A stretch of DNA of 39,262 nt, taken from the NCBI GenBank assembly GCA_017617575.1, contig JAFZVY010000027.1:1-39262 (forward strand). Reading direction: 5' to 3'. The translations under genes were made by a program, and so were the position numbers. This stretch comes from Bacteroidaceae bacterium (GTDB lineage Bacteria > Bacteroidota > Bacteroidia > Bacteroidales > Bacteroidaceae). Within the stretch, counting starts at the first letter, position 1; each line of letters starts with the position of its first letter. The notes under the pieces are model-generated. The model was given only the letters and a program-made list of their open reading frames with translations. It was not told the DNA's origin and made no database searches. Positions 8,157 to 16,102 of this stretch are shown here, one piece after another.

Positions 8157-8193
8157 TGACGTAAATAGACTAAAAGTAAAGTAATTGACGCGT

Positions 8194-9315
8194 ATGGAAA
8201 ATAAAGAACCGTTAAGGGTTATAGTCAGCGGTGGAGGAACAGGTGGTCATATCTTCCCTGCTGTTTCTATCGCAAACGCAATAAAGAATATCGAGCCAAG
8301 TGCTGAGATACTCTTCGTGGGAGCACAAGGCAGAATGGAAATGCAGAGAGTTCCTGCAGCAGGATATGAAATAAAAGGCCTTCCCGTTCGTGGTCTCATC
8401 CGCCCTCTTTGGAGCCCTAAGAACATCGGTGTCATGATGGACTTCTTCAAGAGCAAGAATATGGTTAAGCAGATTATCCGTGACTTCAAGCCACAGGTTG
8501 CTGTCGGTGTTGGTGGATATGCTTCTGCTCCTACTCTTAATGCTGCTCACGCCATGGGCATCCCTTGTCTTATCCAGGAACAGAACAGCTACGCTGGCGT
8601 GACAAACAAGTCGCTTGCCAAGAAGGCAGAGAAGGTTTGTGTGGCTTACAGTGGCATGGAACGATTCTTCCCAGCAGACAAGATTATCATGACAGGTAAC
8701 CCTGTTCGTCAGAATCTTCTTAATGCAAGCATCAGCAAGGATGAGGCTATCAAGAGTTTTGGTCTTGAACCAGGTAAGCGTACAGTTCTTATCATCGGTG
8801 GTAGCCTTGGCGCACGTACCGTAAATGAGAGTGTACTTAGCCATCTTGAGGAGATTCGTGAGAGCGATGTCCAGTTTATTTGGCAGACAGGTAAGTATTA
8901 TAGCGAAAGCATACATCAGTCACTCTCAAAGGTGGATACTATTCCAAACCTTTATGTGACAGACTTCATCTCAAGCATGGATAATGCTTACGCTGCAGCA
9001 GACCTCGTAATCTCTCGTGCAGGTGCAAGCTCAATCTCAGAACTTTGTCTACTTGAGAAACCTTCAATCCTTGTTCCTTCGCCTAATGTGGCAGAGGATC
9101 ACCAGACAAAGAATGCGCTTGCCCTTTCAACAAAGGATGCTGCACTCTTCGTGAAGGATTCAGAAGCTGTTAGCAATCTTATTCCGTTGACACTAAAGAC
9201 TGTCGTGGATGATGCAAAGCTCAAGTCTCTTGGCGAGAATGCAGGCAAGCTTGCTTTCAAGGATTCTGCTGATGTGATAGCAAGAGAGGTTATTAAGCTT
9301 GCGAGAAAAGGTTAA
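8194..9315 (+). CDS. murG: UDP-GlcNAc:undecaprenyl-PP-MurNAc-pentapeptide GlcNAc transferase
   Basis: MurG is a GT-B glycosyltransferase at the inner face of the membrane that converts lipid I to lipid II. I start it at the ATG at 8194 (373 aa); a TTG nine bases earlier is less likely. The first Gly-rich loop, SGGGTGGHIFPA, begins at residue 12, followed by VGVGGYAS and IQEQN. The second Gly-rich loop is GGSLGARTVNES. The donor-sugar motif is ISRAGASSISELCLLEKPSILVPS, with EDHQTKNA after it. Domain order and length are normal for the family. It lies behind its own likely promoter, and murC follows after 98 nt that contain a dispersed hairpin element. Confidence 0.96.
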   Translation: MENKEPLRVIVSGGGTGGHIFPAVSIANAIKNIEPSAEILFVGAQGRMEMQRVPAAGYEIKGLPVRGLIRPLWSPKNIGVMMDFFKSKNMVKQIIRDFKPQVAVGVGGYASAPTLNAAHAMGIPCLIQEQNSYAGVTNKSLAKKAEKVCVAYSGMERFFPADKIIMTGNPVRQNLLNASISKDEAIKSFGLEPGKRTVLIIGGSLGARTVNESVLSHLEEIRESDVQFIWQTGKYYSESIHQSLSKVDTIPNLYVTDFISSMDNAYAAADLVISRAGASSISELCLLEKPSILVPSPNVAEDHQTKNALALSTKDAALFVKDSEAVSNLIPLTLKTVVDDAKLKSLGENAGKLAFKDSADVIAREVIKLARKG

Positions 9316-9319
9316 TCAG

Positions 9320-9383
9320 TCTCAAGATTTCAAATCTTTTATTTATGCTTCTGGGGTATGTGCACTGGACGCATAAATTTGAT
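9320..9383. repeat. hairpin element, copy 1 (murG-murC spacer)
   Basis: A left flank TCTCAAG..TCAAAT is followed by an inverted pair ATTTATGC-T-TC / GA-C-GCATAAAT (9341-9378) with a loop of ~16 nt. The same flank and stem recur at 29576-29636, 20 kb away. There is no U-tract, so it is not an ordinary terminator. Confidence 0.6.
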
Positions 9384-9413
9384 AAATAAATTCAATAAAA
9401 CTTCATTTACTCC

Positions 9414-10778
9414 GTGGTAAAGTCAGTATATTTCGTAGGCGCTGGTGGTATTGGAATGAGCGCACTTGTACGTTACTTCCTTAGCTCTGGCTACAATGTA
9501 GGTGGTTATGACAAGACACCAAGCGAACTTACAGAAAAACTTATAGAAGAGGGTGCACAGATTCACTATGCTGAGGACGTCGACAGTATTGCACCATGTT
9601 TCAAGGATAAGGAGACAACTCTCGTGGTTTACACTCCTGCCATCCCAGCAGAGCATAAGGAACTTGTTTATTTCAAGGAGAACGGCTTCGACGTTCAGAA
9701 GCGTGCTCAGGTACTCGGTTTCCTTACTCAGGAACATAAAGGACTTTGTGTGGCAGGTACACATGGAAAGACAACAACGTCTTCAATGGCTGCCCACATC
9801 CTTCATCAGAGTCATGTTGACTGCAACGCCTTCCTTGGCGGTATTACTAAGAACTATGGTACAAACTATATTCTTTCAAAGGATAGTGACTATGTAGTCA
9901 TCGAGGCAGACGAGTTTGACCGTTCATTCCATTGGCTCCGTCCTTATGCTACGGTTATCACGGCTACTGATGCCGACCATCTTGATATTTACGGAACAAA
10001 AGAGGCTTACCTCGAAAGTTTCCGTCACTATACAACACTTATTCAGCCGGGTGGCGCACTCATCATCCACAAGGGACTTGAGATGAAGGCAGACCCACAG
10101 GCAGGTGTTAAGGTTTATGATTATTCACGTACTGAGGGTGACTTCCATGCTGAGAACATCCGCATTGGTGGAGGAGAGATATTCTTCGACTTCGTCACTC
10201 CAAAGGGAACAATCAAGGATATCCAACTTGGCGTACCTGTAAGCATCAACATTGAGAATGGTATTGCAGCCATGGCTCTTGCACAGCTTGCTGGTGCTAC
10301 TGACGAGGAGATACGTGAGGGAATGCGCACGTTTGCTGGTGTTGACCGTCGCTTCGACTTCAAGGTCAAGAATGACAAGGTTGTCTTCCTCAGCGACTAC
10401 GCTCACCATCCAAATGAGATTGACCAGAGCATCCGCTCTATTCGTGAACTCTATCAGGACAAGAAGATTGCTGCCATTTTCCAGCCTCACCTCTACACTC
10501 GTACTCGTGACTTCTACAAGGAATTTGCAGCAGCCCTTTCACTTCTTGACGTTGTTTATCTCTGTGACATCTATCCTGCTCGTGAACTTCCTATTCCAGG
10601 AATCACTTCAAAGATTATCTACGACAACCTCAGCGCAGGATGCGAGGGACATCTTATCCATAAGGAAGATATCCTTGGCATAGCAGAGAAGGGCGACTTC
10701 GACGTACTTATCTCACTTGGAGCTGGTGATATCGAGAACTATGTTCCTGAGATTGCGGAGATATTGAAGAAGAAGTAA
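9414..10778 (+). CDS. murC: UDP-N-acetylmuramate:L-alanine ligase
   Basis: MurC adds the first amino acid, L-Ala, to UDP-MurNAc in the cytoplasm. The product is 454 aa. Visible motifs are the Rossmann start VGAGGIGMSALV (residues 8-19), the ATP loop AGTHGKTTTS with Lys119, EADEFDRSF, TATDADHLDIY, and DYAHHPNEI in the C-terminal domain. The start codon appears to be GTG at 9414: the frame is closed by TAA at 9396-9398 and no ATG lies between. The N-terminus begins right at the first strand, a few residues shorter than many MurC proteins. ftsQ follows after 181 nt of repeat-rich spacer. No ddl gene sits between murC and ftsQ. Confidence 0.96.
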   Translation: MVKSVYFVGAGGIGMSALVRYFLSSGYNVGGYDKTPSELTEKLIEEGAQIHYAEDVDSIAPCFKDKETTLVVYTPAIPAEHKELVYFKENGFDVQKRAQVLGFLTQEHKGLCVAGTHGKTTTSSMAAHILHQSHVDCNAFLGGITKNYGTNYILSKDSDYVVIEADEFDRSFHWLRPYATVITATDADHLDIYGTKEAYLESFRHYTTLIQPGGALIIHKGLEMKADPQAGVKVYDYSRTEGDFHAENIRIGGGEIFFDFVTPKGTIKDIQLGVPVSINIENGIAAMALAQLAGATDEEIREGMRTFAGVDRRFDFKVKNDKVVFLSDYAHHPNEIDQSIRSIRELYQDKKIAAIFQPHLYTRTRDFYKEFAAALSLLDVVYLCDIYPARELPIPGITSKIIYDNLSAGCEGHLIHKEDILGIAEKGDFDVLISLGAGDIENYVPEIAEILKKK

Positions 10779-10794
10779 AAGACTTGACCTTCCC

Positions 10795-10840
10795 CCAGTC
10801 TCCTCTCTTTCAGGGCGGGGAGTAGTTACCAAGGGGGGGC
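10795..10840. repeat. GC-rich element in the murC-ftsQ spacer
   Basis: C-rich CCTTCCCCCAG followed by G-rich CAGGGCGGGGAG and AAGGGGGGGC can pair. It resembles the other GC-rich hairpin elements of the window (17688-17808 and 21223-21345). Confidence 0.5.
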
Positions 10841-10849
10841 AATAATGTA

Positions 10850-10944
10850 ATTGATAATTGACAATTGAGAATTGATAATTAGTTTTGAGAGAAGTGGAAC
10901 ATTTAAATCCTCATTACTGATTTCTCATTCCTCATTCCTAATTA
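10850..10944. repeat. two 7-nt-period arrays before ftsQ
   Basis: 10850-10877 holds four heptamers (ATTGATA, ATTGACA, ATTGAGA, ATTGATA). 10910-10944 holds five of different sequence (CTCATTA, CTGATTT, CTCATTC, CTCATTC, CTAATTA). The second array ends 15 nt before the ftsQ start. Confidence 0.75.
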
Positions 10945-10959
10945 AATAATATAGAAAGA

Positions 10960-11739
10960 ATGTCAAAAGCTAAGAAGATTGCTAAGATTGTTTTGGTGAC
11001 TATTCTGCTTCTTGCAGTAGTAGGTTACCTCTCTTTCTATATGTTTTGCGAGTCGAAAGCTAATCCTGACATCCGTTGCACAGGCGTGGAACTCGTGATG
11101 GATGGTGATGGCTGTTCTCCTTTCGTCAACCAGAAGGATGTGGATGACATCCTCAACAAGAATCATCTCACTCCTACGGGATGTATGATGAGGGAGATTG
11201 ATACCAAGAACATTGAGACTTACGTGGCAAAGAATCCTTTTGTTAAGGAGGTTAATTGTTTTAAGTCATCAACGGGAAAGGTAATCGTGAAGGTGGTACA
11301 ACGTACTCCTGTTGTTTATGTCTTGCCAGAGGATAAGGAAGGCTATTTCCTTGATGAGACTGGTGCGGTGATACCGAACAATAGATATGTGAGTAACATC
11401 GTTGTTGCCACGGGTGTGATAGATGAGAAGTATGCCAAGAACGAGTTGCTTCCTTTCGCTCTCTTCCTCCAGGGAAATGAGTTCTGGAACAACCAGATTG
11501 AGCAGATAAATGTTGTCCTCGACAAGAAGCACCGTAGGGTGGTGGAACTTGTCCCACGAGTGGGTGACCAGATTATCTATCTCGGAAGGATGAAGAACTT
11601 TGAAGACAAGCTGCATCGTATGAAGGTATTCTACGACAAGGCGTCCGGAGTTGTTGGTTGGGGAAAATATTCCAAATTTAATCTTGAATACGATAATCAA
11701 TTAATCTGTACTAAACATAAGACAGACTCTAAGAATTAA
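10960..11739 (+). CDS. ftsQ: cell division protein FtsQ
   Basis: FtsQ is a bitopic inner-membrane division protein that links early and late divisome components through its periplasmic domains. The 259-aa product has a short basic cytoplasmic start (MSKAKKIAK) and one transmembrane helix at about residues 9-30. A POTRA-like region follows (VELVMDGDGCSPFVNQKDVDDIL, with IDTKNIETYVAKNPFVKEV), then the FtsQ beta-domain (VVQRTPVVYVLPEDKEGYFLDETGAVIP), which is the FtsQ-type core. Its place between murC and ftsA supports the call. ftsA begins 61 nt downstream. Confidence 0.93.
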   Translation: MSKAKKIAKIVLVTILLLAVVGYLSFYMFCESKANPDIRCTGVELVMDGDGCSPFVNQKDVDDILNKNHLTPTGCMMREIDTKNIETYVAKNPFVKEVNCFKSSTGKVIVKVVQRTPVVYVLPEDKEGYFLDETGAVIPNNRYVSNIVVATGVIDEKYAKNELLPFALFLQGNEFWNNQIEQINVVLDKKHRRVVELVPRVGDQIIYLGRMKNFEDKLHRMKVFYDKASGVVGWGKYSKFNLEYDNQLICTKHKTDSKN

Positions 11740-11800
11740 CCTTGGGCTGTGTGCCTTGTGGCTGGTTGTTAGAATTTGTTATAAGCAGTAATAACTTATT

Positions 11801-13423
11801 ATGGCGGATAAAGACTTTATAGTTGCAATTGAATTAGGTTCATCCAGAATCTCAGGTATTGCTGGAAAGAAGAAAGATGGTGTCATGCAGGTTGTCGCAT
11901 ACGCAGAGGAGAATCCTGTGCAGTGTGTGCAGCGTGGTGTTATCTTGAACATCGAAAAGACATACCAAAGCATAAACTCTATTATAACTAAGCTTGAGGG
12001 TACCATCAAGGCACCTATTGCGCGTGTGTACGTAGGTGTGGCTGGTCAGTCTGTACGTTCGTACAGAAACACTATCAAGCGTAATATGGTTACTCATAGT
12101 TATATTACTGCTGAGTGTATAGAGGGTATCCGTAAAGAGAGCTACGACATTCCTTTCTCTGAGTGTCAGGTGCTCCAGAACTTCCCACAGGACTTCGTGG
12201 TTGATTCCAACCTCGTGCCAGAGCCTGTTGGTATCATGGGTACTAATATAGAGGGTGACTTCATCAACGTAATAGCTAATAAGAAGCTCCTTAACAACAT
12301 CACTACTACCTTTGATGCTACAAAGGTGAAGATAGCTGACGTGCTCCTCGCTCCTTATGAGTTGTGTGAGCAGGTTCTTACTGATATTGAGAAGCGCAGT
12401 GGTTGTGCCGTTGTTGACCTTGGTGCAGAAACGACTACCATTGTTGTTTACAAGAACAAGGTGATTCGTTTCCTTGCTACCCTCCCAATTGGTATGAACT
12501 GCATCAACAAGGACCTTTCTGCCATCTCACTCTTCGATGACGAGGCAGAGACCGTTAAGTGCATGTATGCTGATGCCTTCCCTTCATCTTCGGAGGCAGA
12601 GAAGGAACCACAGACATTCGTCACTAACGTGGGAACACAGATTAGTGTTGATGTTATCCGTACGGTTATTGATGCTCGTCTCACAGAGATTATCGCAAAT
12701 GTAAACAATCAGCTTGAGCGTTCTGGCTATGCTGACAAGCTCCTTGCAGGTCTTGTACTTGTGGGTGGTGGTAGCCAGATTAAGAATATTGAGGTTGCAT
12801 TCCAGAATGCCACTAAGGTGGAGAAGGTACGTATTGCAAACTCTGTTGACGTACTTATTCAGAAGGCTTCTGGCATGGGCAACCCTGCCATCTTTGAGAC
12901 TCCAGTTGGTCTTTCAGTCCTTTCTCTTCTCCTTGCAGGTAAGGAGAACTGTGCTGGCGATAGCAAGGAAGAAGCTCCAACTCCTCAGCCAGACCTCATC
13001 GCACAGATGGAGCATGAGGCAGAGCGCGAGAAGATTAAGAAAGAACAGGAGGAGCGCGATAAGGCAGACATGCAGTGTGCCATTGAGTTTGACGGTATCA
13101 AGAACAAGATACGTGCCCAGTACGAGACTGTGATGAAGACCCTTGAGGAGGTAAAGAACCACGGCAACGACAAGAAGGTGCGTGAGGCTGCCGAGAAGGT
13201 GTGCGACTCTGCACTCAGCGTTCTCACAGAGGACTTCCAGCAGCATGTTGACACACTCTCTTCAAAGGACAAGTACAAGCTGAGTGCTGCCGAGGGAACA
13301 CAGCTTGCCCAGAAGCTTCGTGACGTAACAGGTAAGCTTCGTGATGCTGTTGCAAAGGCAAAGGAAGACAACAAGTTCTTCTCACGCATCGGTAGGTTTA
13401 TCTCAGATATAGTATCAGAATAA
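11801..13423 (+). CDS. ftsA: cell division actin-like protein FtsA with long coiled-coil linker
   Basis: FtsA is the actin-like ATPase that ties FtsZ filaments to the membrane. The core spans residues ~1-378: VAIELGSSRISGIAG (phosphate 1 loop), the SHS2 insertion around VYVGVAGQSVRS, VVDLGAETTTIVVY (phosphate 2), and LVLVGGGSQIKN (adenosine motif). The product is 540 aa against ~420 in E. coli. The extra length is a charged, probably coiled-coil linker at ~390-520 (MEHEAEREKIKKEQEERDK..., VREAAEKVCDSAL..., LRDVTGKLRDAVAKAKED). It ends in an amphipathic helix, FFSRIGRFISDIVSE, which fits a membrane-targeting sequence. It is followed by ftsZ after 86 nt. Confidence 0.95.
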   Translation: MADKDFIVAIELGSSRISGIAGKKKDGVMQVVAYAEENPVQCVQRGVILNIEKTYQSINSIITKLEGTIKAPIARVYVGVAGQSVRSYRNTIKRNMVTHSYITAECIEGIRKESYDIPFSECQVLQNFPQDFVVDSNLVPEPVGIMGTNIEGDFINVIANKKLLNNITTTFDATKVKIADVLLAPYELCEQVLTDIEKRSGCAVVDLGAETTTIVVYKNKVIRFLATLPIGMNCINKDLSAISLFDDEAETVKCMYADAFPSSSEAEKEPQTFVTNVGTQISVDVIRTVIDARLTEIIANVNNQLERSGYADKLLAGLVLVGGGSQIKNIEVAFQNATKVEKVRIANSVDVLIQKASGMGNPAIFETPVGLSVLSLLLAGKENCAGDSKEEAPTPQPDLIAQMEHEAEREKIKKEQEERDKADMQCAIEFDGIKNKIRAQYETVMKTLEEVKNHGNDKKVREAAEKVCDSALSVLTEDFQQHVDTLSSKDKYKLSAAEGTQLAQKLRDVTGKLRDAVAKAKEDNKFFSRIGRFISDIVSE

Positions 13424-13509
13424 TGTCTTATAAGTATTAAAAGGTAGTAAAGAGACTAATGACTTGCTCCTTTTTACTTCCTATAACTACTTAATAAAAA
13501 ATATATACA

Positions 13510-14844
13510 ATGGACGAACAGAATAATGGTATCGCAGAGTTTACGTTTCCTGCGAATGTTCCAAACAATTCATCGCCTAATATAATAAAGGTAATAGGTG
13601 TAGGCGGTGGTGGCGGTAATGCTGTTAACCACATGTACAATGAGGGTATCCACGACGTTACCTTCGTTGTATGTAACACAGATAATAAGGCTCTTCAGGA
13701 CTCACCTGTGCCTCACAAGATTCAGCTCGGTTCTGAGGGACTCGGTGCGGGAAACCGACCAGAGCGTGCCCGCAAGGCTACTGAGGAATCAATCGAAGCT
13801 GTCAAGAACATGCTCAACGACGGCACAAAGATGGTGTTCATCACAGCTGGAATGGGTGGTGGTACTGGTACAGGTGCTGCTCCTCTCATTGCCAAGACAG
13901 CAAAGGAGATGGGCATCCTTACAGTGGGTATCGTAACAATCCCATTCAAGTGGGAAGGTGTCAAGAAGATAGACCAGGCACTCGACGGAGTGCAGGAGAT
14001 AAGCAAGAACGTGGATGCACTTCTCGTAATCAACAACGAGCGTCTCCGTGAGATTTATCAGGATTTCACTGTAGTCAAGGCATTCGCCAAGGCTGATGAC
14101 ACGCTCTGTAATGCAGCACGTTCCATTGCCGAAATCATCACCATGCACGGTATCATCAACCTCGACTTCAATGACGTGAGCACAGTGCTCAAGGATGGTG
14201 GAGTTGCCATTATGAGCTCTGGTTATGGTGAGGGCGAAGGACGTGTGACAAAGGCTATTCAGGATGCACTCAACTCACCACTCCTCAACAATAGCGATAT
14301 CTACAACTCCAAGAAGATTCTTCTCCGTATCTCATTCCCTGGTGACGAGACAGACGGTGGAGCACTCATGATGGAGGAGATGAACGAGGTACACGAGTTC
14401 ATGGACAAGATACAGAACAAGGATGTGGAGACTAAGTGGGGACTCTCCGTTGACCAGTCGCTCAAGGACAAGGTCAAGGTGACAATCCTTGCCACAGGCT
14501 TCGGCATCGAGAACATCGACTCAGAGGAACTCGGACAGCGCTTCAAGTCAAAGGCTGAGAAGGTTCTTACTCCAGAGGAGGCAGAGGCACAGGCTGAGAA
14601 GGCAGCTCTCCGCGGTCAGTACTACGGTGAGGACAAGAAGGGCGGTTCAATCCGTCGTCCTGTCTATTCATACCTTTTCAAGGACGAAGACTTGGACAAT
14701 GACGACATCATCAGCATGGTGCAGTCATCACCAACATACAAGAGAACGAAGGAGACTCTCCGTCAGTTCAATGAACGTCCGGGTGCACCAGTACCAGAGG
14801 ACAAGCCACTCACAGCTGGCGGTGTCAAGTCAATAGAGTTCTAA
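13510..14844 (+). CDS. ftsZ: cell division GTPase FtsZ
   Basis: FtsZ is the tubulin-like GTPase that forms the division ring. The 444-aa product contains VIGVGGGGGNAVNHM (residues 28-42), the tubulin signature GGGTGTG at 116-122, NNERL, and the T7 synergy loop NLDFNDVSTVL needed for GTP hydrolysis. A variable linker follows residue ~340. The C-terminus (AGGVKSIEF) is short and does not look like the enterobacterial FtsA-binding peptide. The spacer upstream contains partly self-complementary sequence (AGTAAAGAG...CTCCTTTTTACT) but no clear promoter. It is the last gene of the cluster. Two hairpins follow, at 14857-14910 and 14955-14984. Confidence 0.98.
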   Translation: MDEQNNGIAEFTFPANVPNNSSPNIIKVIGVGGGGGNAVNHMYNEGIHDVTFVVCNTDNKALQDSPVPHKIQLGSEGLGAGNRPERARKATEESIEAVKNMLNDGTKMVFITAGMGGGTGTGAAPLIAKTAKEMGILTVGIVTIPFKWEGVKKIDQALDGVQEISKNVDALLVINNERLREIYQDFTVVKAFAKADDTLCNAARSIAEIITMHGIINLDFNDVSTVLKDGGVAIMSSGYGEGEGRVTKAIQDALNSPLLNNSDIYNSKKILLRISFPGDETDGGALMMEEMNEVHEFMDKIQNKDVETKWGLSVDQSLKDKVKVTILATGFGIENIDSEELGQRFKSKAEKVLTPEEAEAQAEKAALRGQYYGEDKKGGSIRRPVYSYLFKDEDLDNDDIISMVQSSPTYKRTKETLRQFNERPGAPVPEDKPLTAGGVKSIEF

Positions 14845-14856
14845 ACTCTTGCATGC

Positions 14857-14910
14857 TGTATGTTTCCTCATACTCATTCCTACTGAGTGAGCGACATTGC
14901 GGAACATACA
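14857..14910. repeat. nested inverted repeat after ftsZ
   Basis: TGTATGTTTCC (14857-14867) pairs with GGAACATACA (14901-14910) with one bulge. An inner ACTCA/TGAGT stem lies between them. There is no T-tract, so the role is unclear. Confidence 0.55.
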
Positions 14911-14954
14911 TTAAGGTAAAACCAACTTGACTAAATACTATTATAACCAACTCG

Positions 14955-14984
14955 TAGGGGGCAGGCAGCGATGCTTGTCCCCTA
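14955..14984 (+). terminator. hairpin after ftsZ, possible terminator
   Basis: TAGGGGGCAGG (14955-14965) pairs fully with CTTGTCCCCTA (14974-14984), G-U pairs included, with an 8-nt loop. The following sequence, ATCGTGTTTAAAC, is only weakly T-rich, so termination is uncertain. Confidence 0.5.
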
Positions 14985-15146
14985 ATCGTGTTTAAACAGT
15001 CAAGTTTGATACATGGAGTTTACATATTACGTATTAGATTGATGATTTTCATTATCACACATCAATATGTTCGATTTTTCTCTTGAAAAGTGTGGTTGGA
15101 TAAAACAGTATGTTTACATTTGCCACGTTGATAGTTTGATTCACTC

Positions 15147-15282
15147 AAACGATACGCATAGATTAAATGATTGATGCGTATAGATTGATTAAACGATACG
15201 TATAGATTAAATGATTGATGCGTATAGATTGACTAAACGATACGTATAGATTAAATGAACGATGCGTATGGTTGTTTCGGAT
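15147..15282. repeat. 44/22-nt-period array upstream of the HU-related gene
   Basis: A 44-nt unit beginning AAACGATACG occurs at 15147, 15191 and 15235. Each unit holds two GATRCGTATAG-type sites. The six sites begin at 15151, 15173, 15195, 15217, 15239 and 15261, a spacing of exactly 22 nt. Alternate sites carry a TACGTA or GCGTA core. The last copy is degenerate. It lies ~330 bp upstream of the HU-related start. Confidence 0.9.
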
Positions 15283-15289
15283 AAAGTAC

Positions 15290-15324
15290 ATCAAGTGCTA
15301 TCGTCGAAACGAATCAAGTGCTAT
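15290..15324. repeat. short direct repeat ATCAAGTGCTAT
   Basis: Two copies, at 15290-15301 and 15313-15324, lie 23 nt apart, between the two 22-nt arrays. Confidence 0.7.
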
Positions 15325-15347
15325 TGACGATGCATATAAACTGCTCC

Positions 15348-15413
15348 GACAGTCTAAGATAATCGGTCTGTTAGCCTAAGAAAACCGACTCGTTATTTTA
15401 AGATATTCACTCA
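15348..15413. repeat. second 22-nt-period array, different sequence
   Basis: Three adjacent 22-mers (15348-15369, 15370-15391, 15392-15413) share a GTTA-x-x-x-TAAGA start and a CGGTCT/CGACTC/CACTCA end. They are clearly diverged but keep exact length. Apart from the arrays and hairpins listed, the 14845-15597 spacer holds nothing I recognise and no convincing ORF. Confidence 0.7.
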
Positions 15414-15597
15414 AACTACAAGCGATGTCAGAGCGTTTTATCCTTATTGTTACTATCATTTTATTTGTTTGAACCGACCCTGTTGAAGATTATAACTGGT
15501 TCAGGCAATAAATATAAATCAAGATATTGAAACCTGTCATTGCGACAGATAGTATTAATTAACTCTATTGTATCACTTTTTACTTAAATTTTCTATT

Positions 15598-16074
15598 ATG
15601 ATTTATTTGGTTAAGAAAAAGGGTGTTAACCCGCTGACGAAAACTGAATTGTTTTACCCTAAGTGGACACGTCAGACAACTGTGAACGAGACACAACTTG
15701 CAAAGCGCATGGCTCGTGGCTCCACATTTTCAATTGGTGAGGTAAGCGGTGTGTTTGCCGATTTCCCTCAGTGCATCTTCGATGAGTTGCTCAGCGGAAA
15801 CGCTGTCAGCATTGATGGTCTTGGAACGTTCAAATTGAAGGTTTCAGGCAAGAGTCAGCTCAAGAAGGAGGAAGTTACCAGTCAGGGTGCTACAATCTCG
15901 GTTGTCTTTGACCCTTCCGATGAGCTTACGTCTCGTCTCAATGACGAAAAGGAGTTCCGCTTCGTCGAGGTTCCTACCAAGGACGGAAAGCAGGATGCTG
16001 AGGAAGATGACAACAACACAACCCCTCCTGACGATAATGGCGGAGGCGATGACAATGGTGGCGGTGGCTTCTAA
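15598..16074 (+). CDS. HU-related DNA-binding protein with acidic Gly-rich tail
   Basis: I use the ATG at 15598 (158 aa); a TTG 30 nt upstream only adds a non-homologous stretch. Residues ~1-120 match the Bacteroidales HU-related family: start MIYLVKKKGVNPLTK, then TVNETQLAKRMARGSTFSIGEV, LSGNAVSIDGLGTFKLKV and late beta-strands. These resemble the bacterial histone-like fold that bends DNA. The tail (EEDDNNTTPPDDNGGGDDNGGGGF) is acidic and Gly-rich. Its specific role is unknown. The gene is monocistronic, with a perfect terminator at 16103-16139. It lies downstream of the 22-nt repeat arrays, which could be its own or another protein's binding sites (inference). Confidence 0.85.
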   Translation: MIYLVKKKGVNPLTKTELFYPKWTRQTTVNETQLAKRMARGSTFSIGEVSGVFADFPQCIFDELLSGNAVSIDGLGTFKLKVSGKSQLKKEEVTSQGATISVVFDPSDELTSRLNDEKEFRFVEVPTKDGKQDAEEDDNNTTPPDDNGGGDDNGGGGF

Positions 16075-16102
16075 TCTGTAGCCCTTACTACAGTAACATG
16101 AG

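Noticed and set aside
9341-9378. Intrinsic terminator before murC
   Set aside because: The stem is mismatched, the loop is large and no T-tract follows; it is better described as a dispersed hairpin element.
15147-15282. Chromosomal replication origin
   Set aside because: The sites are iteron-like, but no DnaA boxes (TTATCCACA-like) and no dnaA, dnaN or parAB genes are near.
15147-15413. CRISPR array
   Set aside because: The units are contiguous 22/44-mers without unique spacers of 30-40 nt, the similarity is spread over the whole unit, and no cas gene is present.
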